Below, piece after piece: positions 58,288 to 64,000 of a stretch of DNA of 64,000 bases. This stretch comes from Thorsellia anophelis DSM 18579 (lineage in GTDB: Bacteria > Pseudomonadota > Gammaproteobacteria > Enterobacterales > Thorselliaceae). The position numbers were made by a program, and so were the translations under genes. Below the pieces are notes generated by a model. The model searched no databases. It worked only from the letters and a program-made list of their open reading frames with translations, and was not told the DNA's origin. The DNA lies in the NCBI RefSeq assembly GCF_900111395.1, contig NZ_FOHV01000003.1, positions 77,862 to 141,861 on the forward strand, written 5' to 3'. Within the stretch, counting starts at the first letter, position 1. Each line of letters starts with the position of its first letter.

Positions 58288-58785
58288 ATGAAAAATCCAC
58301 CTAAACCGCTTAGTTCACTGTTAGAACAATTCAGTGATAGTAATAAACCATTACAATCGCTCATGAGTCAATCTGCTGCCTTAAAAGAACTCAGTAAAGC
58401 ACTTAAAACCATTTTGCCTCCAAACATGCGTCCACATGTCAGGGCAGCGAATTATCGTGAAGGGACACTTATCCTTCACATTAGTAGTGCAGCTTGGCAA
58501 ATGCATCTTAATTATATGCGTGAAGAACTCATATCTACATTAAGGCAATCTGTATTACCAAGTCTAGTTTCTATCAGTTTTAAGATTAATCCTGATATAT
58601 TAACATCAAATTTGCAATCTACCGAGCTTAGCGAATATAAATTAAAAAAACCGATTGCTTTTACCTTAAAAAATCCCAGAAAACTCAGTCTACAAAGTAG
58701 TGAGATTTTAATTAATCTTTCACACAGTGTTTCGCCTGCACTTGCTAAAGCGTTAAAAAATTTGGCAATTCATGGAATGAAATAA
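58288..58785 (+). CDS. DUF721 family protein, DciA-like
   Basis: DUF721 proteins include DciA, a loader-like partner of the replicative helicase DnaB in bacteria that lack DnaC/DnaI. The 165-residue protein has an N-terminal helix region (LSSLLEQFS, SAALKELSKALKTILPPNM) and the KH-like DUF721 core VRAANYREGTLILHISSAAWQMHLNYMREELISTLRQ (about 48-85), then a basic, poorly conserved tail rich in Lys/Leu. Core spacing fits gammaproteobacterial DciA-like proteins. It is divergent from recC across 133 bases. No strong ribosome site is visible. The biochemical role is inferred from family only. Confidence 0.82.
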   Translation: MKNPPKPLSSLLEQFSDSNKPLQSLMSQSAALKELSKALKTILPPNMRPHVRAANYREGTLILHISSAAWQMHLNYMREELISTLRQSVLPSLVSISFKINPDILTSNLQSTELSEYKLKKPIAFTLKNPRKLSLQSSEILINLSHSVSPALAKALKNLAIHGMK

Positions 58786-58902
58786 CCAGATTCTACACTC
58801 AATTGCTAGAACTGTATAAGCCTAATTGTGCTAATATAGTTCAATTTGATTAAAAGTTGATTTTTTGAGCTAATAGAAAATACTTTGAGGATAAGACAAA
58901 CT

Positions 58903-59256
58903 ATGTATTTAACTGATGAACAAGCACTTGACATCGCATTTGAATTATTTAGTGAACTTGCAAGTGATAATTTAAACCCAGATGAGATGTCTCTTTATAA
59001 CACTCATTTTTCTTCAACTGGATTTATTGAATTATATGATTTTGAGCCTTCTACGTTAGATGAAATTGCCCTTGACCCTAATGAGCATGAAACTACTATC
59101 AAAGTAGATGAGAAGAGCGGCGACCAATTTGTAGAGATATTAATAGGGGCTCGTCCCTCCCCTAATCAAGCTGAACTTTTATTTGCAAAAATTGTACTTA
59201 ATCTCAAAAAAGAAGATAAGCACAGCCATATTCAGTGGATGAGCGATTTATATTAA
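58903..59256 (+). CDS. DUF440 family acidic protein (HI1450/YciU-like DNA mimic)
   Basis: The HI1450/YciU family are small acidic proteins proposed, from the HI1450 structure, to mimic double-stranded DNA. From ATG 58903 the product is 117 residues and aligns by eye with E. coli YciU: LTDEQALDIAFELFSELASDNLNPDEMSLYNTHF against [34 protein letters not shown], then FVEILIGARPS and IVLNLKKEDKHSHIQW near the end. Acidic residues clearly outnumber basic ones in the first two thirds. GAGG is 12 bases upstream of ATG 58903; an in-frame start six codons earlier is possible but unconserved. It converges on fumA with a shared hairpin between. Confidence 0.85.
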   Translation: MYLTDEQALDIAFELFSELASDNLNPDEMSLYNTHFSSTGFIELYDFEPSTLDEIALDPNEHETTIKVDEKSGDQFVEILIGARPSPNQAELLFAKIVLNLKKEDKHSHIQWMSDLY

Positions 59257-59273
59257 AATAGAATTTAGAACAA

Positions 59274-59306
59274 AGCCATCGTTTAAAAGAAACGAACACG
59301 ATGGCT
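59274..59306. terminator. hairpin between convergent genes, possible bidirectional terminator
   Basis: AGCCATCGT (59274-59282) and ACGATGGCT (59298-59306) pair perfectly over 9 bp around a 15-base loop. It sits in the 65-base gap between the plus-strand DUF440 gene and the minus-strand fumarase gene. Neither side has a strong T-run (plus side AAATTTAAG, minus side TTTGTTC), so termination efficiency is uncertain. Confidence 0.5.
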
Positions 59307-59321
59307 AAATTTAAGAAGGGC

Positions 59322-60986
59322 TTATGATTTTTGAGGCAAGTCTATTTTGTAGGTACTGCACTCTTTATTTTTAATTTGTGCATAAAAATCGTTACCTTTA
59401 TCATCAACTAAAATGAATGCAGGAAAGTTTTCCACTTCAATTTTCCAAATGGCTTCCATCCCTAGTTCCTCGTATTCAACACACTCTAGCTTTTTAATAC
59501 TTTGTTGAGCTAATACAGCTGCAGGCCCACCAATGCTACCGAGATAAAACCCACCATGTTTTTGGCATGCATCAGTCACTTGCTGACTACGATTTCCTTT
59601 AGCCAACATAATTAAGCTACCACCATGAGATTGAAGTAAATCAACATAAGAATCCATTCGACCTGCAGTCGTTGGTCCTAATGACCCTGATGGATAGCCT
59701 TCAGGGGTTTTGGCAGGTCCAGCATAATAGATAGGGTGATTTTTAACATAATCTGGCAGCCCTTCACCGCTATCGATTCTTTCTTTTAATTTAGCATGTG
59801 CAATATCCCTAGCGACAATGATGGTCCCTGTTAGCGATAACCGAGTTGCAACTGGATATTGAGACATCGTCTTTAATATCTCGCTCATTGGTTGGTTGAG
59901 ATCGATATGAACTACTTCACCCTCACCTGCTTTACTTAATGCTTCAGGGATGTACTTGCCAGGGTTATCCTCTAATTTTTCTATCCAGATACCATCCTTG
60001 TTAATTTTGGCTTTAATATTTCTATCGGCTGAACAAGATACCCCCATACCAACAGGGCACGATGCGCCATGTCTAGGTAGTCTAATCACTCTAATATCAT
60101 GAGCAAAATATTTTCCACCAAATTGGGCCCCGATACCAAAATTTTGAGCTTCCGTTAATAATATTTTTTCTAGCTCAACATCTCTAAATGCTTGACCATG
60201 CTCATTCCCTACTGTAGGCAACGTATCATAATAATGTGTTGATGCCAGTTTAACTGTTTTGAGATTCGCCTCAGCAGAAGTACCGCCTATCACAAATGCA
60301 ATATGATAAGGAGGGCAAGCTGAGGTCCCAATAGATTTCATTTTTTCAACTAAATAATTTTTTAACGTCGCTGGATTCAATAGTGCTTTAGTTTCTTGAT
60401 ATAAAAATGTTTTATTTGCAGAACCCCCACCCTTAGCAATGCATAAAAAATGATATTCATTGCCATCAACAGCATAAAGATCGATCTGAGCTGGTAAATT
60501 AGTGCCCGTATTGACCTCTTTATACATATCTAAAGGGGCATTTTGAGAGTAACGAAGATTATTTTGCGTATAAGCATGATAAACTCCTTTTGATAACGCC
60601 GCTTCATCCCCTTTTCCAGTCCAAACCTGCTGGCCTTTTTTACCCATAATGATCGCTGTGCCTGTATCTTGGCAAGTCGGTAATACGCCTTTTGCTGCAA
60701 TTTCAGAGTTTCTTAAAAATTGCAATGCAACATATCTATCGTTATCACTGGCTTCAGGATCGTCTAAAATAGATGCAACTTGTTGTTGATGGCTTCTGCG
60801 CAACATAAAAGAGGTATCATGAAAAGCTTGTTGAGCTAATAAAGTTAACGCTTCTGGTTCTATTTTTAAGATTTCTTGCCCTTCAAATTCTGTCGTTTTG
60901 ACAAAATCACTGCTTAATAAATAATATTCTGTTCCATCATCTGTTAAAGGAAAAGGAGCTTGAAAGAAAAACGGTTTATCTGACAT
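59322..60986 (-). CDS. fumA: class I fumarate hydratase (iron-sulfur)
   Basis: Interconverts fumarate and malate with an oxygen-sensitive [4Fe-4S] cluster. The 554-residue protein (E. coli FumA 548) is close to FumA/Fum[15 protein letters not shown] start, [59 protein letters not shown], and [23 protein letters not shown], which supply the cluster cysteines, then the C-terminal swivel domain with [33 protein letters not shown] 60986 follows AGGA by 7 bases; the frame stays open 31 codons further but without conservation. FumA and FumB cannot be told apart by sequence alone, so the symbol is conventional. Confidence 0.96.
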   Translation of the reverse strand: MSDKPFFFQAPFPLTDDGTEYYLLSSDFVKTTEFEGQEILKIEPEALTLLAQQAFHDTSFMLRRSHQQQVASILDDPEASDNDRYVALQFLRNSEIAAKGVLPTCQDTGTAIIMGKKGQQVWTGKGDEAALSKGVYHAYTQNNLRYSQNAPLDMYKEVNTGTNLPAQIDLYAVDGNEYHFLCIAKGGGSANKTFLYQETKALLNPATLKNYLVEKMKSIGTSACPPYHIAFVIGGTSAEANLKTVKLASTHYYDTLPTVGNEHGQAFRDVELEKILLTEAQNFGIGAQFGGKYFAHDIRVIRLPRHGASCPVGMGVSCSADRNIKAKINKDGIWIEKLEDNPGKYIPEALSKAGEGEVVHIDLNQPMSEILKTMSQYPVATRLSLTGTIIVARDIAHAKLKERIDSGEGLPDYVKNHPIYYAGPAKTPEGYPSGSLGPTTAGRMDSYVDLLQSHGGSLIMLAKGNRSQQVTDACQKHGGFYLGSIGGPAAVLAQQSIKKLECVEYEELGMEAIWKIEVENFPAFILVDDKGNDFYAQIKNKECSTYKIDLPQKS

Positions 60987-61406
60987 GATATTATCCTTAA
61001 ATTGCATGTAGCTTGCATTCAACCTATTGAAGGCTAGCAGAAAAGTTAGATTAAAACCTGCATAATCTAACCAAATCAATATTACTATATGAGTTCAGGT
61101 ATAAGAGTAGCATAGACATCAAGTTACACGCAATTTGAACACTCTAATTACGTGACTTACTTACCATATATCGACACTACAAAGCCAATAAACACATGCC
61201 ATCTCAATTTTTTAACCACCTCCCCCTCACACGCTCAGTACCTAGGGATGTGTAAAAGTATCGTATTTTTTGGCTTTTAAGCCACTTTTAAAATTCAGTG
61301 TGCATTCTTCTTTCATTGAAATTACCCAATGCAATCATAACATTTTTAGTAAAATTGCCACTTAATTTGGATTATCGTTTTTTTTAAAACACGAAGATTG
61401 CAGTGA
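60987..61406. other. gap upstream of fumA
   Basis: A 420-base region upstream of minus-strand fumA and downstream of the minus-strand 181-residue gene. It includes a TGGCTT-TT-AAGCCA inverted repeat (61271-61284) without a matching U-run and a purine/pyrimidine-rich patch near 61210-61250 (CCACCTCCCCCTC). A fumA promoter must lie here; TTGATT with a 17-base spacer to TTTTAA (about 61048-61076 on the minus strand) is a weak candidate. No gene is supported. Confidence 0.4.
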
Positions 61407-61952
61407 TTAAATCAATCGTACAGAATCATCATCTGAGCACGTAATGCATAGTTTGATGTCTTTGTTCTGACATTGATCTAGGTATTTTTCTATAGCATGC
61501 CAAAATGTGATGGTTGTTTTAAACATCACTAATAAGCATACCGCGGTACTGATTTCATCACAAAAAAATGCAGATTCTGCCTGCTTACGATAAAAACCAT
61601 TCAATCCTCTTGCTCGCCCGATATTGATCCATGATCGGCTCATAGCAATCCAATCATGATTGACAGGGTGATACTCTTGGCAAAAATAGAATGTGCTATC
61701 CCACCCATTATCGACATCATAGAATAAACAAATCGCTTTTGCTTGCTCAGCTTGAGCCCGTTCAATACAAATAGGAATATAGTGTTCAAGGGTATGTTGA
61801 TACTTTTTCAGAGGAACTGAGAGTATTTTGTCAATTAGAGTATTGTCTAATTTCAAAGCTATTGCAGTATCCATCACATACTCTTGTGCTTGTGCAATAT
61901 TGCCGCTTTCAATTAATTCTTTGCATTTCGACCAATAATTGTAATAATTCAT
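61407..61952 (-). CDS. hypothetical protein, Cys-rich, unrecognised
   Basis: I do not recognise this 181-residue protein. It starts MNYYNYWSKCKELIESGNIAQA, with GGATGG a few bases upstream as a possible ribosome site. It looks soluble and mostly helical, without signal peptide or transmembrane segment, and has about ten Cys spread along its length (ICIERAQ, AICLFYDV, YFCQEYH, SAFFCDEIS, TAVCLLVMF, DQCQNKDIKLCITCSDDD). Two helix pairs (CKELIESGNIAQAQEYVMD and IERAQAEQAKAICLF) resemble TPR/Sel1-like packing, and the ending is acidic then basic (SDDDSVRLI). It stands alone between fumA and iaaA on the same strand. Small orphan proteins like this include immunity proteins, but nothing here proves that. 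Confidence 0.65.
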   Translation of the reverse strand: MNYYNYWSKCKELIESGNIAQAQEYVMDTAIALKLDNTLIDKILSVPLKKYQHTLEHYIPICIERAQAEQAKAICLFYDVDNGWDSTFYFCQEYHPVNHDWIAMSRSWINIGRARGLNGFYRKQAESAFFCDEISTAVCLLVMFKTTITFWHAIEKYLDQCQNKDIKLCITCSDDDSVRLI

Positions 61953-62045
61953 CCATCCAATGCCTATTCGATAAACTTACTATGGCTCATATCTCTATGG
62001 GCCATAGTTAAAATTAACGTGATGCCTAAAACCTTTAGAATGAGG

Positions 62046-63023
62046 TTATTCGCCAAATATTAAGGCAGTGGGGTCACCCTCATCATACGCATACCCTCTA
62101 TACATTCCCTCACTATTGAAACATAAACTGATATTACCCCATTTATCCACCGCGATGAGCCCACCCTCTCCGCCCATCGATTTTAGTTTCGATATCACGA
62201 CTTCTTCTGTTGCTTGGGTAAGGGTATAGTCTTTATATGTCATTAAAGCATGTACATCAAAAGCAGCGACTGCTCTCATAAAGACTTCACCAGTGCCAGT
62301 ACATGAAATAGCGACACTCTCATTATTAGCATAGGTGCCTGCGCCAATAATTGGGCTATCGCCAATTCTGCCAACCTGTTTATTTGTCATCCCACCTGTT
62401 GAAGTCGCTGCAGCCAGATTACCTTCAGAGTCTATAGCAACCGCGCCAACCGTTCCAAATTTATGTTTTTCATCTAAGGGAGTCAATTCAGGTAAAGGGA
62501 CACTGGATTTCCCACTATGATCAAGCACCACTCCTTGATTATTTTTGAGCGCTTCATGCAGTTGGTTTCGTCTAAATTCCGTTGAAAAATAATCTTTATC
62601 CACCATCTCAATATGATGTTTCCTTGCAAACGCTTCGGCGCCTTGGCCTGATAATAGGACATGTTCGCTCTCTTGCAAAACTTTTTTAGCCGCAATAATC
62701 GGATTTTTAATCTGCGCGACACCTGTAATCGCACCGGCTTGTAAGCTTGCCCCATCCATAATTGCGGCATCTAATTCATGTGTGCCTTCATGGGTAAATA
62801 CGGCGCCATAGCCCGCATTAAACAAGGGACAATTTTCTAAACCTATCACCGCTTCAGTCACAACATCGATAGCTGTTGCACCTGATTTCAAAAGCTGTTG
62901 GGCCTTTAACAGTATTTCAGTTAACGCTTGTGTGTATCGTTCAGCTTGCTCTTGTGTTAAGGTAGATTGGCTAATTACCCCCGCTCCTCCATGAATCACC
63001 ACAACAGGTCTAATTTTTTTCAT
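62046..63023 (-). CDS. iaaA: isoaspartyl peptidase / L-asparaginase (Ntn hydrolase)
   Basis: Hydrolyses isoaspartyl dipeptides and, less well, L-asparagine. The 325-residue protein (E. coli IaaA 321) has the N-terminal VVVIHGGAGVIS, LENCPLFNAGYGAVFTHEGTHELDAAIMDG, and the autocleavage site HKFGTVGAVAIDSEGNLAAATSTGG, whose Thr-191 becomes the N-terminal nucleophile of the beta subunit, plus RIGDSPIIGAGTYANNE, and AISCTGTGE. The precursor is intact. AGGA lies 6 bases before ATG 63023. It is 89 bases downstream of an ABC peptide-transporter ATPase gene on the same strand, so imported peptides are a plausible substrate source. Confidence 0.95.
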   Translation of the reverse strand: MKKIRPVVVIHGGAGVISQSTLTQEQAERYTQALTEILLKAQQLLKSGATAIDVVTEAVIGLENCPLFNAGYGAVFTHEGTHELDAAIMDGASLQAGAITGVAQIKNPIIAAKKVLQESEHVLLSGQGAEAFARKHHIEMVDKDYFSTEFRRNQLHEALKNNQGVVLDHSGKSSVPLPELTPLDEKHKFGTVGAVAIDSEGNLAAATSTGGMTNKQVGRIGDSPIIGAGTYANNESVAISCTGTGEVFMRAVAAFDVHALMTYKDYTLTQATEEVVISKLKSMGGEGGLIAVDKWGNISLCFNSEGMYRGYAYDEGDPTALIFGE

Positions 63024-63112
63024 CCTGACATTCCTTAATTGACATTCTTAACTTGATAATTTTAATTGTCATAGCTTAATCACTTCTATTCTATCGTCTA
63101 TGAAAGAAAGAC

Positions 63113-64000
63113 TTAGTTGAGTGTTTCTGCATGATGACAAGCCACTTTTGAAGAACCAATATGCCTTAATTCAGGCACAACCTCTTTACATTTATCTGTC
63201 GCAAAGGGGCATCGCTGATGAAAAACACATCCTTTAGGTAAATTTAAGGGACTTGGTAATTCACCTGTAATTTCAATGGTCGCTCGCCTATCCTCTGGAT
63301 AAACCATTGGTGTTGCTGATAACAGTGCTTTTGTATAAGGATGCAAAGGCGTCTGATACAGTGTTTTCTTGTCACTTATCTCAACCGCTCGACCTAAATA
63401 CATCACGAGGACATTGGTTGCAATATGCTCTACAACAGATAGATTATGCGAAATAAATATGTAACTTGTGTTAAATACATCTTGCAGATCCATGAATAAA
63501 TTCAATACCTGCGCTTGAATTGACACATCTAACGCGGATGTTGGTTCATCTGCGATAACGATTTCAGGATTCAGCATCATCGCCCTAGCTATGGCAATTC
63601 GTTGCCGCTGCCCACCTGAGAACATATGGGGATACCGTTCAGCAAATTCAGGTCTAAGCCCAACCTTCTGCATCATTTCAGTTACCTGCTCTCTTCGCTC
63701 TGCTGAAGATAACGCTGTGTTGATGCGCAGTGGCTCCTCAAGCTGCGTTGAAACTTTTGCTCTTGGATTTAACGAGGCATAGGGATTTTGAAATACCATT
63801 TGCACTTTTGACCTAAGGGATTTTAATTCATCTCGCCTTAAGTTATGAGTGCTTTGACCATTAATAATGACCTCTCCACTCGTTGGCTTTTCTAGCAATG
63901 TCAGTTGTCTTGCAAGAGTCGACTTTCCGCATCCAGATTCACCCACTACGGCTAAAGTTTCACCTTTATTGAGAGTAAAATCCAACCCGTTAAGTGCCTT
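63113..64000 (-). CDS. dipeptide/oligopeptide ABC transporter ATP-binding protein (5' end beyond window)
   Basis: This ATPase subunit of an inner-membrane peptide importer is cut at the window edge; the frame stays open to base 64000 (KALNGLDFTLNKGETL). The visible 296 residues contain Walker A VVGESGCGKST, Q-loop VQMVFQNPYASLNPR, signature FSGGQRQRIAIARAM, Walker B EIVIADEPTSALDVS, the switch His in FISHNLSVVEHIA, and the C-terminal oligopeptide extension GCVFHQRCPFATDKC typical of OppD/OppF/DppD/DppF. By eye it is closest to DppF. Two such ATPases usually sit side by side, so the partner should lie beyond 64000. In E. coli iaaA precedes gsiABCD; here iaaA follows the ATPase, so GsiA is not assumed. 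Confidence 0.9.
   Translation of the reverse strand, partial: KALNGLDFTLNKGETLAVVGESGCGKSTLARQLTLLEKPTSGEVIINGQSTHNLRRDELKSLRSKVQMVFQNPYASLNPRAKVSTQLEEPLRINTALSSAERREQVTEMMQKVGLRPEFAERYPHMFSGGQRQRIAIARAMMLNPEIVIADEPTSALDVSIQAQVLNLFMDLQDVFNTSYIFISHNLSVVEHIATNVLVMYLGRAVEISDKKTLYQTPLHPYTKALLSATPMVYPEDRRATIEITGELPSPLNLPKGCVFHQRCPFATDKCKEVVPELRHIGSSKVACHHAETLN

Noticed and set aside
60987-61079. 31-codon N-terminal extension of fumA
   Set aside because: The FumA start MSDKPF has a good ribosome site at 60986; the extension matches nothing and has no ribosome site.
1-64000. Assignment to Pasteurellaceae
   Set aside because: Low G+C, nag genes and MukBEF would fit, but I noticed no dense AAGTGCGGT or ACAAGCGGT uptake sequences in intergenic or coding DNA.
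1-64000. CRISPR arrays, insertion sequences, prophage or attachment sites
   Set aside because: No regularly spaced repeats, transposase or integrase genes, or tRNA-end duplications were seen, including downstream of the tRNA-Arg.
63113-64000. Naming the ABC ATPase gsiA because iaaA is adjacent
   Set aside because: GsiA is a double-length fusion of two ATPase domains and in E. coli lies downstream of iaaA; this gene is upstream and ends like DppF/OppF.

Overview
This is a compact, AT-rich stretch (roughly one third G+C by eye) of a gammaproteobacterial chromosome, almost entirely housekeeping genes. Gene content and order resemble Escherichia coli: nagA-nagB facing nagE; cmoM-mukF-mukE-mukB-ldtD-mepK-gloC; aroA-cmk-rpsA-ihfB; ilvI-ilvH beside mraZ; and the complete division and cell-wall cluster from mraZ to lpxC. 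MukBEF, the E. coli-like synteny, low G+C, a DciA-type protein and no obvious Pasteurellaceae uptake sequences suggest a relative of Enterobacterales and Pasteurellales. An Orbales-like (Gilliamella/Orbus-type) bacterium is my best guess; this is inference from gene content, not a phylogeny.

Layout. 1-4.3 kb: N-acetylglucosamine use (nagA cut by the window edge, nagB, divergent nagE). 4.4-7.2 kb: an amino-acid dehydrogenase followed by a sodium-coupled amino-acid transporter. 7.2-9.8 kb: a lone flagellin gene and a gene-poor gap with a decayed reading frame. 9.8-22.3 kb: glnS, cmoM, the MukBEF chromosome-organising genes and three envelope/detoxification genes, all on the plus strand, then a tRNA-Arg(TCT). 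22.7-28.7 kb: amtB, tdk, a chemoreceptor, an AI-2E-family exporter and the penicillin-binding endopeptidase pbpG. 28.8-47.4 kb, minus strand: lpxC back through ftsZ, ftsA, ftsQ, ddlB, murC, murG, ftsW, murD, mraY, murF, murE, ftsI, ftsL, rsmH and mraZ, in canonical order with three GTGG boxes (likely MraZ sites) in front. 47.7-58.2 kb, minus strand: ilvH, ilvI, ihfB, rpsA, cmk, aroA, recC. 58.3-64 kb: dciA-like and DUF440 genes, class I fumarase, an unknown 181-residue protein, isoaspartyl peptidase, and an incomplete peptide-transporter ATPase.

The genes cover peptidoglycan precursor synthesis from the UDP-MurNAc-peptide stage to septal assembly, lipid A commitment (LpxC), chromosome organisation, and uptake and breakdown of amino sugars, amino acids and peptides. 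MurE carries the DNPR motif, so the peptidoglycan should contain meso-diaminopimelate, consistent with LdtD, MepK and PbpG acting on it.

I found no convincing undescribed multi-gene system. The items most worth a second look are the three-box MraZ operator and TTG start of mraZ, a terminator-like hairpin inside the dcw cluster between murD and ftsW, a solitary full-length flagellin, an unusual dehydrogenase paired with a transporter, perfect inverted repeats in the nag and rpsA-ihfB intergenic regions, a terminator-like hairpin in the nagB-nagE gap that might end a small RNA, and an unrecognised Cys-rich protein.
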